Made by a program: the position numbers and the translations under genes
From: Pseudarthrobacter sp. PS3-L1
GTDB lineage: Bacteria > Actinomycetota > Actinomycetes > Actinomycetales > Micrococcaceae
Assembly (NCBI RefSeq): GCF_030063285.1
Contig: NZ_JASISU010000001.1
Coordinates: 434,001 to 498,000, forward strand
DNA: 64,000 bases
Reading direction: 5' to 3'
The notes under the pieces: model-generated
The model's database searches: none
Told to the model about the DNA's origin: nothing
The model's input: the letters and a program-made list of their open reading frames with translations, nothing else
In this document: positions 17,602 to 25,597 of the stretch, one piece after another
Numbering within the stretch: the stretch's first letter is position 1
How the letters are laid out: every line of letters starts with the position of its first letter

Positions 17602-17873
17602 ACACCAACGCGGTCCTAGACATCTGCCTCCAGGCGCTCCTTGTCGCCGCCAAGCTTTCCGCACCAGTGCTGATTACTGCCCTGGTGGTAGGGCTGGCTA
17701 TCTCCCTGGTCCAGTCCGTCACGCAGCTTCAGGAAGCTACCCTCTCCTTCGTCCCCAAAGCCGTGGCAGTCGCTATTGCCCTGGTGGTCTGCGGGCATTG
17801 GATGATCTCAGAGATGGTGACGTTCACCCATGAGCTCTTCGAACGGATTCCTGCCCTCCTGAGTGGCGGCTGA
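17598..17873 (+). CDS. fliQ: flagellar type III export gate protein FliQ
   Basis: A 91-residue protein with two hydrophobic hairpin helices (LLVAAKLSAPVLITALVVGLAIS and VAVAIALVVCGHWM). The central VQSVTQLQEATLSFVPK motif is nearly invariant in FliQ. Four copies pack around the FliP5FliR1 core of the export gate. The start overlaps fliP by four bases. Confidence 0.96.
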   Translation: MNTNAVLDICLQALLVAAKLSAPVLITALVVGLAISLVQSVTQLQEATLSFVPKAVAVAIALVVCGHWMISEMVTFTHELFERIPALLSGG

Positions 17874-17874
17874 G

Positions 17875-18633
17875 ATGAACATCCCTCTTGATGCGCACTG
17901 GCTCGAAGCGATGCTCCTGGCCTCGGTGCGGATGACGGCTTTCCTGATCATCGCCCCGCCCTTTGCCTACCACGCCTTCCCGGGCAGGGTTAAGGCGATG
18001 CTGGGCCTTGGCTTGGGTCTCGCCGTGTCACAGCGGGTTGCCGATGGGTATGAGAGCCGGACCACTGGAGCATTTTTCGGTGCGGTGGTGCTGGAAATTG
18101 TTACGGGGCTGGCACTGGGGTTCCTGGTCTATTTGGTCTTTGCCGCAGTGCAGTCCGCGGGGAGCCTGATCGACCTGTTCAGCGGCTTCCAGCTTGCGCA
18201 GGGCTTTGATCCGCAGATGATGATCAATGGTGCCCAGTTCACCCGTTTCATGCAGATGGCTGCGCTTGCGCTGCTGTTTTCCTCCGACGGATACCAAATG
18301 GTGATTGGCGGACTGACCGGAAGTTTTGCCGCCCTTCCACTTGCCGGGGGCCTGGACCTGGCACAACCCGTACAGGCCATGACGGGAGCCCTGACAGGGA
18401 TGTTCCTGGCAGCAGTGCAGATTGCCGGTCCATTGCTGGTGGTTCTTTTCCTTGCGGATGTGGGCTTGGGCCTGCTGACCCGGGTGGCGCCTGCACTGAA
18501 CGCCTTCTCCCTGGGCTTTCCGCTGAAAATCTTCATGACCCTGGCGCTGGCCGGGTTCCTTTTCCTTGCCCTGCCCCGGATTGTGTCCTCGCTTGCCGAA
18601 CAGGCCGCGTCAGCTGTGATGGGGGTGAACTGA
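17875..18633 (+). CDS. fliR: flagellar type III export gate protein FliR
   Basis: A 252-residue integral membrane protein with about six hydrophobic segments. Conserved FliR stretches include MLLASVRMTAFLIIAPPF, SAGSLIDLFSGFQLAQGFDP and LADVGLGLLTRVAP. FliR is the single-copy subunit that closes the FliP ring. The ATG at 17875, two bases past the fliQ stop, fits the family N-terminus better than the in-frame GTG at 17863. The last base overlaps the flhB start. Confidence 0.95.
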   Translation: MNIPLDAHWLEAMLLASVRMTAFLIIAPPFAYHAFPGRVKAMLGLGLGLAVSQRVADGYESRTTGAFFGAVVLEIVTGLALGFLVYLVFAAVQSAGSLIDLFSGFQLAQGFDPQMMINGAQFTRFMQMAALALLFSSDGYQMVIGGLTGSFAALPLAGGLDLAQPVQAMTGALTGMFLAAVQIAGPLLVVLFLADVGLGLLTRVAPALNAFSLGFPLKIFMTLALAGFLFLALPRIVSSLAEQAASAVMGVN

Positions 18634-19709
18634 TGTCAGATTCGCAGGAAAAAACAGAGAACGCCACCGACAAGCGGATGCGGGAAGTCCGGTCCAAAGG
18701 ACAGCTTTCACGCTCCCAGGACCTGACGGCCTGGGTGGGTGTTGGTGCCGCTGCCGTGATGCTTCCTGCCACCCTGGAGCGGGGGTCGGCCGCGGCAACG
18801 GATCAGCTATTCCGGGTCCGGGCACTGATAGCCCGTCCTGATCCGGACGTGGCCCTGGAATCGCTCCTGACCGGGCTCGGCGACATGGCAACCATCATTG
18901 GCCCGCTGCTGATTGTTGTTTTTGTTGCTGTCCTTGCCGCCGGTGCACTGCAGGGGGGTGTGCACGTGAAAAAGTTCGCAGCGGATTTTGAGCACTTCAA
19001 ACCCCTGCCCGGGCTGAAACGCATGTTTGGCACCCAGGCCCTGTGGGGTGGCCTGAAGTCGCTACTGAAGACGGCGGTTGTGGGTACTGTCCTCTACGCC
19101 GTCGTGCAAGGCCTGATTCCGGTGCTGTTGGCGGCTGGCGGACTGCCGGTGGCTGGAATTGTCGCCGCTGGCAGCGCAGGGGTGGCGTCCCTGATCCAGT
19201 TTGCCGTCGCCGCTGGTGTGGTCATGGCTGCAGCGGATTTCCTCGTTGTCATGCGCCGCAACCGAAAGAAGACGCGGATGTCCAAGAAGGAAGTCCAGGA
19301 TGAGACCAAGAACTCCGACGGCGATCCGCTGGTGCGGTCGCAGCGGCGGGCGCGGCAGATGGCAATGAGTCGTAACCGGATGATGTCCGCCATCAGTACC
19401 GCCGACGTCGTGATCGTGAATCCTACACACGTGGCTGTGGCCCTGAGGTACGAGCCTGGAAAATCTGCTCCCCGTGTGGTGGCCAAGGGCAGTGGGCACG
19501 TTGCGTCCCGGATCCGCGAAGAAGCGGAGCGGAACAAGGTGCCCATGGTGTCCAACATTCCGCTGGCACGGGCGCTGCACAGCGGCTGCGATCTGGGGCA
19601 GGAGATCCCGGTTGATCTTTACCAGGCAGTGGCAGGTGTCCTGGCATTCGTGATGGCGCTGCAGACCCGCGGGTCTGCAGCGGGCGTGCACCGGATGGCC
19701 GCCGCATGA
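18633..19709 (+). CDS. flhB: flagellar export switch protein FlhB
   Basis: A 358-residue protein. The N-terminus has the family motif EKTENATDKRMREVRSKGQ. Four membrane segments follow, then a basic linker (RRNRKKTRMSKKEVQDETK). The cytoplasmic domain contains the self-cleaving NPTH at residues 263-266. Cleavage between Asn and Pro lets the apparatus change from hook to filament substrates in response to FliK. All key residues are present. It lies between fliR and flhA. Confidence 0.97.
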   Translation: MSDSQEKTENATDKRMREVRSKGQLSRSQDLTAWVGVGAAAVMLPATLERGSAAATDQLFRVRALIARPDPDVALESLLTGLGDMATIIGPLLIVVFVAVLAAGALQGGVHVKKFAADFEHFKPLPGLKRMFGTQALWGGLKSLLKTAVVGTVLYAVVQGLIPVLLAAGGLPVAGIVAAGSAGVASLIQFAVAAGVVMAAADFLVVMRRNRKKTRMSKKEVQDETKNSDGDPLVRSQRRARQMAMSRNRMMSAISTADVVIVNPTHVAVALRYEPGKSAPRVVAKGSGHVASRIREEAERNKVPMVSNIPLARALHSGCDLGQEIPVDLYQAVAGVLAFVMALQTRGSAAGVHRMAAA

Positions 19710-19752
19710 GCGCGGCACTGAACACCAAGGATTGCGTCGAAAGGAAAGCACC

Positions 19753-21795
19753 ATGAACAAAGGCCTCTCTCGCCTTGTTGTCCCCATTGGAATCGTGGGG
19801 ATCGTGCTCCTGCTGGTGGTCCCGGTTCCCGCCCCATTCATGGACTTCCTTATTGCCTTCAACATCCTGTTGGCATTGCTGGTGCTCCTGACCAGCATGT
19901 TCGTACGGAAACCTCTTGATTTTTCGGTTTTTCCCTCGCTTCTGCTGGTGGCCACGCTCTTCCGTCTGGGCCTCAACGTTGCCTCTACCCGCCTGGTTCT
20001 TGGTGAGGGATATGCAGGACAGGTCATCGAGGCCTTCGGGACCGTCACGGTGGGTGGCTCGCTCATTATCGGGTCGGTGGTGTTCCTGATTCTGGTTGTC
20101 ATTCAGTTTGTCGTGGTCACTAAGGGTGCAGAACGGGTGGCCGAGGTGGGGGCGCGCTTCACCCTGGATGCCATGCCTGGCAAACAGATGGCTATTGATG
20201 CAGACCTCAATGCGGGGCTCATCACTGACACGCAGGCGCGCGAGCGTCGTGCGGAGGTGTCTGCGGAGGCTGATTTCTATGGCGCCATGGACGGTGCCTC
20301 GAAGTTCGTCAAGGGTGATGCAATTGCCGGCATCATCATCATCATCATCAACTTCGTGGGTGGTATTGCCATCGGTATGCTGCAGCGCGGAATGGAAATC
20401 GGTGATGCGCTGAACACCTACGGGCTGCTCACGGTGGGCGACGGCCTTGTCACACAGATCCCAGCCCTGCTGATGGCAGTGTCCACAGGCATGATCGTCA
20501 CTCGGTCCAACGCCGAATCTGACATGGGGACCACAGCGTCTGCACAGCTGACGCAGGCCCCCAACGCGCTGATGATCGCTGGGATCGCGGCCTGCGCCCT
20601 GGCCTTGATTCCGGGGATGCCGCCCTTGCCGTTCCTGCTGGTGGGTGCTGGCCTGATCATCATGTCGCAGCGTGTACGGAAGACTCAACGTTTTGATGCA
20701 GCAAATAAAGTCACCGAACAGGCGGCCCTGGATCACGTTCCAGTGGATCCCAACGAAGCGCTGATGGAGGAGATGCGCATTCATCCGGTGGAAATCCTGC
20801 TGGCACCTGACATGGTGGACATGGTCTCCGGGGCGTCAGATGACCTTCTGGCACGCGTCCGTTCACTGCGCCACAAGATTGCCATGGACCTGGGCATCGT
20901 GATCCCACCCGTCCGCACCCGCGACAGCGTTGAACTGGCCTCGGGAACGTACGTCATCCGGATTGCAGGCGTGGAGGCCGGGCGGGGTTCCGCGCCGGGC
21001 GGGCGCATGCTGGCGCTTGGGGATGCCCTCGAAGCGCTGCCCGGCCAGTCCATGGTGGAGCCGGTCTTCGGGCTGGCCGGCAAATGGATTCCCGGAGAGT
21101 TGCGGCATTCCGCGGAGATGTCAGGTGCCACAGTGATTGACAGGGTTTCGGTGCTGGTAACCCACCTCTCCTCAGTGGTGAGTGCCAATGCCGCCAGGCT
21201 GCTGTCCAGGGAGGATGTCAGGGTCCTGACCGAGGGTGTGCGCTCGCAGAGCCCGTCGGCTGTCGAGGAACTCACTCCGGGGTTGCTGTCCCTGGCTGAG
21301 CTGCAGCGCGTCCTGCAGGGGCTGCTGGAGGAACAGGTCCCCATCAACGACCTCACCAGGATCTACGAGGCCCTCACGCTGCGGGCCAAGATTTCCACTG
21401 ATCCGGAATCCCTGGTCGAGGCCGCGCGCCAGGCGCTGGGCCCGGCGCTCGCAGCCGCGCACCTCGAGGGAGCTGTCCTGAACGTGATCATGATTGATCC
21501 CACCCTGGAGCAGTCAATGCTGGAGGACATGCGACCCGGGGAAGGTGGAACCCAGATTGTGATGGGCCAGGACAAGCTGGACACTGTACTGAGGTCCTTG
21601 CAGGACGCTATCTCCGGTGCCGCCGCCTCGGGACGCCAGCCAGTGCTGGTCTGCGCACCGACGTTGCGCCCGGCAATCCGCCGGTTGGTGGGCCCGGGGT
21701 CAATCGCCGTGCTGTCCTACCGGGAGGTCACCTCTGCCAACGTCCGTATCGAGACGATAGGAGTGGTCCGTTATGCAGGGCAGCTATCGGCTTAA
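19753..21795 (+). CDS. flhA: flagellar export gate protein FlhA
   Basis: A 680-residue protein. The N-terminal half has about eight membrane helices with the FHIPEP-family signatures SVFPSLLLVATLFRLGLNVASTR and FTLDAMPGKQMAIDADLNAG. The latter, with RRAEVSAEADFYGAMDGASKFVKGDAIAG, forms the conserved cytoplasmic loop that uses the proton motive force. The C-terminal half is the nonameric cytoplasmic ring that docks chaperone-substrate complexes. The ATG at 19753 follows AAAGGAAAG. An ATC run at 20332-20349 encodes six isoleucines within a helix. Confidence 0.97.
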   Translation: MNKGLSRLVVPIGIVGIVLLLVVPVPAPFMDFLIAFNILLALLVLLTSMFVRKPLDFSVFPSLLLVATLFRLGLNVASTRLVLGEGYAGQVIEAFGTVTVGGSLIIGSVVFLILVVIQFVVVTKGAERVAEVGARFTLDAMPGKQMAIDADLNAGLITDTQARERRAEVSAEADFYGAMDGASKFVKGDAIAGIIIIIINFVGGIAIGMLQRGMEIGDALNTYGLLTVGDGLVTQIPALLMAVSTGMIVTRSNAESDMGTTASAQLTQAPNALMIAGIAACALALIPGMPPLPFLLVGAGLIIMSQRVRKTQRFDAANKVTEQAALDHVPVDPNEALMEEMRIHPVEILLAPDMVDMVSGASDDLLARVRSLRHKIAMDLGIVIPPVRTRDSVELASGTYVIRIAGVEAGRGSAPGGRMLALGDALEALPGQSMVEPVFGLAGKWIPGELRHSAEMSGATVIDRVSVLVTHLSSVVSANAARLLSREDVRVLTEGVRSQSPSAVEELTPGLLSLAELQRVLQGLLEEQVPINDLTRIYEALTLRAKISTDPESLVEAARQALGPALAAAHLEGAVLNVIMIDPTLEQSMLEDMRPGEGGTQIVMGQDKLDTVLRSLQDAISGAAASGRQPVLVCAPTLRPAIRRLVGPGSIAVLSYREVTSANVRIETIGVVRYAGQLSA

Positions 21796-22882
21796 GGGGC
21801 CCTCGCTTGAGGAGATCATGAACCGCGCTACGGCCAAGTACGGACCAGGTGCAAGGATTGTTTCTGCTGAGCTGGTCACCAACAGGGGAATCGCTGGTCT
21901 TTTTGCCGGGTCACAGTACGAGGCAGTGGTCCACGTGGGGGCATCGGAGGAACAGGGAAGTCCGCCGCGTGGGATGGGGGATTCGGCGGTGCCGGCGCCG
22001 CGTGCCGCGCACCGCCTGCCGTCCGTGACGGCCGACGGCGGTGCGCCGGGTGTGAAGGGAAAGGTTCGAGCTGGAATCGAGTCAGTGTCCGGTGGGCCCC
22101 ACCAGCTCCAGCGTTCGGCGATCGCTGGACTGCTGGCTGCGGCCGATTCAACGGAAGCACGGGCCAATTCCCCGTTGGCGGCGTCAGTGTCGACCGAGTC
22201 CGATGATTTTGCCAAGGTGCTCGAGCAGTTCACGGCGCTGGCCCCAGTGTCGTCGACGCCCGGTGAGGAGCAATCACAGAATTCCATCCCTGCACCTCAG
22301 CCTGGTGCAGGGATGCCCCGGGAGGCCGATTCTCGCAGTGACGCGCTCCTTCGGCCAGCCCCACAGTCCAGGCGGGAGGCGCGGCGCGTTGCTGCAAGGC
22401 CGCGCCGTTCCGCGCCTCCGGCCCTCGAGGGTCCCGGCGACCTGGTAATTTTGCTGGGGCTTGGTGCCGATGCCCTGGCCGTAGCGCTGGAAATTTCATC
22501 CGCAGCCGGTGGCGCGGACGTGCGAACAGCCGGCCAGCTCAGCGCCTTCGGGCATCTTCATGTCGCCAACCGCTTCGACGCTACGGCGGCGAGGGCCCAA
22601 GCGGTGGAAAATCACCAGACCGTGGTCCTCGCCTACGGGCTGGGCAAGAACGCAGGAGATGTCCAGCGGGCAGCAGCGTTGGTGGCTGCCCTGCGGGGAG
22701 ATCAGGTATGGGCGGTGGTGGATGCTGGCCGAAAACCTGCAGATTCCCAGGCATGGCTCCAGAACCTGCGTGCGTGCCTGGATGTCAGCGCCATTGTGGC
22801 GCTGGGCCTTGCCGGTACCGGTAGCCCGGAATCAATCCTCGACCTGGGACTGCCCGTCAGTGACGAATACAGCCGTGAGTAG
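21773..22882 (+). CDS. FlhF-like protein lacking a recognisable GTPase P-loop
   Basis: A 369-residue protein. The N-terminus is FlhF-like: MQGSYRLKGPSLEEIMNRA, then KYGPGARIVSAE. This is the region where FlhF proteins convert sequence input at the pole. About 170 low-complexity residues follow. A C-terminal alpha/beta region (GDLVILLGLGADALAVALE, then VVLAYGLGKNAGDV) sits where the SRP-type NG GTPase should be. Walker A GxxxxGK[ST] is missing at that point, and no DTAGR-type G3 is seen. It overlaps the flhA end by 23 bases, the normal flhF position. GTP binding is therefore doubtful. Confidence 0.7.
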   Translation: MQGSYRLKGPSLEEIMNRATAKYGPGARIVSAELVTNRGIAGLFAGSQYEAVVHVGASEEQGSPPRGMGDSAVPAPRAAHRLPSVTADGGAPGVKGKVRAGIESVSGGPHQLQRSAIAGLLAAADSTEARANSPLAASVSTESDDFAKVLEQFTALAPVSSTPGEEQSQNSIPAPQPGAGMPREADSRSDALLRPAPQSRREARRVAARPRRSAPPALEGPGDLVILLGLGADALAVALEISSAAGGADVRTAGQLSAFGHLHVANRFDATAARAQAVENHQTVVLAYGLGKNAGDVQRAAALVAALRGDQVWAVVDAGRKPADSQAWLQNLRACLDVSAIVALGLAGTGSPESILDLGLPVSDEYSRE

Positions 22883-22946
22883 CGGCGCAGCGCATCCAGA
22901 CCCGACAGAGACGCAACTCCCCGCCACGGAAAGGTAGATTGAGACC

Positions 22947-23216
22947 ATGCTTGTACTCACACGCAAACCCGGCGAACAGATCATGATTGGTGATGGGATC
23001 ATCATCACTGTTCTCGAGGGCAAGGGCGACGGCGTACGGCTGGGGATCGAGGCTCCCCGCGGGGTATCCATCCAGCGCAAGGAAGTGATTGAGGCGATCG
23101 CCGCTGCGAACATGGCGGCCGCTGCATCCGGACACGCGGGTGAGGACATCCTGAAAGCGCTTCGCCCGCCGTCCACGGCAGAAGCCACCCCCCACGGCGG
23201 AACCGAAGGAGACTAG
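22947..23216 (+). CDS. csrA: carbon storage/flagellin translation regulator CsrA
   Basis: An 89-residue CsrA. MLVLTRKPGEQIMIGDGI, then VRLGIEAPRGVSIQRKEV carries the conserved RNA-binding strands, including the loop with R/E. The tail after about residue 60 is a short helical and disordered extension. CsrA binds GGA motifs near ribosome sites. In Gram-positive flagellar systems it represses flagellin translation and is sequestered by FliW. fliW and hag are not in the window and presumably lie upstream of base 1. Confidence 0.95.
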   Translation: MLVLTRKPGEQIMIGDGIIITVLEGKGDGVRLGIEAPRGVSIQRKEVIEAIAAANMAAAASGHAGEDILKALRPPSTAEATPHGGTEGD

Positions 23217-23274
23217 GCCGCACGTGGTTGGGTTGGCCCCTAGGGGAGGATCACAACCAGCGCCGGTGTGCAGG

Positions 23275-23841
23275 TCACGGCTCTGAGTGCAGGCCAAGGA
23301 ATTCCGCCACCAGTGGCAGCCTGGCACCCTGGGCTGCTTCACGCGCTGCGTTAATGTCCCGGCGTTCGAGCATGGCTGCCACGGCGGCGTCGGGCGATTC
23401 TTCTGGCGACGGCGGTCCGTCCAGCAGCGGCTTTTCGGCCGCAAGCAGTGCTGAGAGGGCTGTTTCGTTGGCGGTTATACCCGCCAGGATGCCGGTGTAC
23501 AGTGCCTGCATCTCGGCCAGGTGTTCCTGGAGCAGATCCGGCCAGATCCCTGGTGGCGCTACGGCAGCCAGGGTTCGCAGCGGGGCGTCTGGTGGGGCGC
23601 CCCAGGAAAAGGCGACTGCAGCAGATTCGAGGTGGCATGCCAGGTGCTCCAGGCTGACCCGTTCCACTGCCGCATCGATGTCGGAGGCCGTCAGCCGGAG
23701 CCGGACGGTGGAACCTGAACCAAGGTGGAGTACCTGGGTTTCAAGCCGGAAAGAGAGCACCTCAAGTTGGACCCGCTGCTGCCATAAGGCTGTAGAAAGT
23801 TCCTCCGCCCCCACTGATGGCCCCCCGTCATGACTGGCCAC
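23275..23841 (-). CDS. FlgN-like flagellar chaperone (putative)
   Basis: A 188-residue, largely helical protein with no signal peptide. ELSTALWQQRVQLEVLSFRLETQVLHL resembles the N-terminal helix of actinobacterial FlgN-like proteins (LWxxRxLLExLLFKLExxxLLL). The following helices fit an elongated export chaperone for FlgK/FlgL. The C-terminal 60 residues are Pro/Ala-rich. It is the only minus-strand gene of the flagellar locus, facing csrA tail to tail and divergent from the sigma factor gene. Function is inferred from a remembered family pattern and from location, so moderate certainty only. Confidence 0.6.
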   Translation of the reverse strand: MASHDGGPSVGAEELSTALWQQRVQLEVLSFRLETQVLHLGSGSTVRLRLTASDIDAAVERVSLEHLACHLESAAVAFSWGAPPDAPLRTLAAVAPPGIWPDLLQEHLAEMQALYTGILAGITANETALSALLAAEKPLLDGPPSPEESPDAAVAAMLERRDINAAREAAQGARLPLVAEFLGLHSEP

Positions 23842-24009
23842 CGGTCTCGAAAAACCGCGTGACTGCTTTCTTTTTTTCGAGCCTACACTCTGGGCAAATA
23901 AGGCGGCGTGATAACCAATGCTGGAGGTAGTGGTAAATTACGTCCATAGATGCCATTCCGGGGCACCTGTCAAGGCGTTCTCTGGGGGAGCGCAGATGGG
24001 GAGAACGGG

Positions 24010-24849
24010 GTGCATATCCACAGCAATTCCTCGTCATACGGTCTCGTGGGGGGACAACATTTGAATCGCGTCGAACGCAACGAATTGGTCACCCAGCATC
24101 TCCCGCTTGTGGGGTACCTGGTCTCGGACCTATGCTCCAAAGCTTCGCATCTTTCACGCGAGGACCTCGCTTCCGCGGGAGCCATTGCCTTGATCACCTC
24201 GGCAGAATCGTTTGATGCATCCCTCGGTGTTCCCTTCGGGGCCTACGCCCGGCGGCGAATCCTGGGCGCCTTCGCAGACGAGATGCGCTCCAATGACTGG
24301 GCCACCCGCTCAGCGCGCCGGCGTATGCGCGAGACTGCCTCCGTCCAGGAGTCCCTTTCCACCTCGCTGGGCCGCAGACCCTCAGTGGTGGAGATGGCTG
24401 CGGTTCTCGGGGTGGAAAAAGTTGTGGTCGAAGCTACGTTGGCTGACGCACACCGCACCGTGACCCCCCTTGATGATGCAGTGGCGGATACCCTTGCTTC
24501 GGACACACTGTCTCCGGAGAATTCCGTCCTTGCCGACGAACGGCTCCGGTACCTCCGAGCTGCGGTGTCTTCCCTCCCCGCCCGGATGCGATTTGTTGTT
24601 GAAGAGGTCTATTTCGGTGCACGGACAGTCAAGGAGTTGGCCGAGGAACTCGGAACCACGCATGCGGCGGTGTCCCAGCAACGCGCGGAAGCCATCCGGC
24701 TGATCCGCGATGGCCTTGCCGCGCACTATTCGGATAGTCCTGGGCAGGCTGTTGAGCCGCAGTCCAGGATCACGGCCCGGCGGCGCAATGAGTACCTCGA
24801 GCAGCTCTCTGTTGCCACAGCATCTGCCTGGAAGGGCGGAACCGCTTAG
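24010..24849 (+). CDS. FliA/WhiG-type flagellar RNA polymerase sigma factor
   Basis: About 279 residues. Sigma-70 region 2 (HLPLVGYLVSDLC, then DLASAGAIALITSAESFD and FGAYARRRILGAFADEMRSNDWATRSARRRMRE) carries the sequence style of sigma-28 and WhiG. Region 3 (LGRRPSVVEMAAVLGV) follows, then region 4 with the helix-turn-helix TVKELAEELGTTHAAVSQQRAEAIRLIR. It probably directs late flagellar promoters. The start is GTG 24010 behind GGGGAG, or TTG 24061 behind GGGGGG. The conserved region begins after both. No FlgM-like anti-sigma gene is seen nearby. Confidence 0.88.
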   Translation: MHIHSNSSSYGLVGGQHLNRVERNELVTQHLPLVGYLVSDLCSKASHLSREDLASAGAIALITSAESFDASLGVPFGAYARRRILGAFADEMRSNDWATRSARRRMRETASVQESLSTSLGRRPSVVEMAAVLGVEKVVVEATLADAHRTVTPLDDAVADTLASDTLSPENSVLADERLRYLRAAVSSLPARMRFVVEEVYFGARTVKELAEELGTTHAAVSQQRAEAIRLIRDGLAAHYSDSPGQAVEPQSRITARRRNEYLEQLSVATASAWKGGTA

Positions 24850-25007
24850 TTGTGGCGCAGTGCCGTGGGACACATCACAGCTGAATTTCCCCGGAGTGGC
24901 AGGTTGGGCACCAAACAGTAAGCTCACTGTGAAAATTGTGCACAAGCGGGGTTTTTGGCTCGCCGGGCTGATAGTTTCGTTGGTACCGCACTACTTCAGG
25001 AGGATTC

Positions 25008-25484
25008 ATGAAAGCTTCACCGACACTGACCAATAATGCCCAGGCAGTCCTCGTTGACCTGATCGAACTTCACATCCAGGGCAAGCAGGCGCACTGGAAC
25101 ATTGTGGGGACAAACTTCCGCGATCTGCACCTCCAGCTTGATGAGATCGTCGACGCCGCCCGTCAGTTCGCAGACGATATGGCAGAGCGCATGCGCGCCC
25201 TGCATGCCCTCCCTGACGGCCGGAGTTCCACGGTGTCCGCCACGACCGCCCTGCCGGCATTTCCTGACGGACTCATCGATACCAAAGACGCGATCGAGCG
25301 GATCGTCGCGGCAATGGAAGCGACAGTAGGAACCATGCGCAAGGTCCATGACGAGGTTGATGAAGAAGATCCCACCACTGCTGATCTTCTGCACGAATTC
25401 ATCGCCAAGCTTGAGCAGTTTGCCTGGATGGTGCAGGCCGAGACCATGAAAGCCTCGGCCAGCGTCACCACTCCCGACGCATAG
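25008..25484 (+). CDS. dps: Dps-family DNA-binding ferritin-like protein
   Basis: A 158-residue four-helix-bundle protein. ELHIQGKQAHWNIVGTNFRDLHLQLDEI contains the ferroxidase ligands His, His, Asp and Glu typical of Dps. LLHEFIAKLEQFAWMVQAE contains the C-terminal helix. The dodecamer oxidises Fe(II) with peroxide, stores iron and can coat DNA. The start follows a near-perfect AGGAGG at 24999-25004, unusual strength for this window. It has its own terminator and is a stand-alone transcription unit. Confidence 0.95.
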   Translation: MKASPTLTNNAQAVLVDLIELHIQGKQAHWNIVGTNFRDLHLQLDEIVDAARQFADDMAERMRALHALPDGRSSTVSATTALPAFPDGLIDTKDAIERIVAAMEATVGTMRKVHDEVDEEDPTTADLLHEFIAKLEQFAWMVQAETMKASASVTTPDA

Positions 25485-25523
25485 CAGGAACGCTTCCACC
25501 ACCTGCTTCCCGCAGGGGACCAC

Positions 25524-25564
25524 GCGCCCGGCGCCGGAGTGCAACTCTGGCGCCGGGCGCTTTT
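25524..25564 (+). terminator. Rho-independent terminator after dps
   Basis: A 17-bp stem (25524-25540 with 25544-25560, one G-T pair) and a 3-base loop, followed by TTTT. It sits 39 bases past the dps stop and 34 bases before the stop of the convergent exporter gene. It may therefore serve both directions. Confidence 0.93.
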
Positions 25565-25597
25565 GTGCTGTTGTGCAGGGTGACGTGTTGCCCGGGA

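Noticed and set aside
16198..17664. Long minus-strand open frame of 488 codons across fliO-fliP
   Set aside because: It is antisense to clear fliO, fliP and fliQ coding sequence. Its translation is rich in His, Gln and Arg with no domain. Such frames arise from high-GC codon bias.
20332..20349. Six ATC repeats in flhA
   Set aside because: They encode six isoleucines in a hydrophobic helix where FlhA normally has an Ile/Val/Leu run, so this is ordinary coding composition.
19423..20784. Minus-strand open frame of 453 codons across flhB-flhA
   Set aside because: It lies antisense to two unmistakable export genes and has no recognisable motif or ribosome site.
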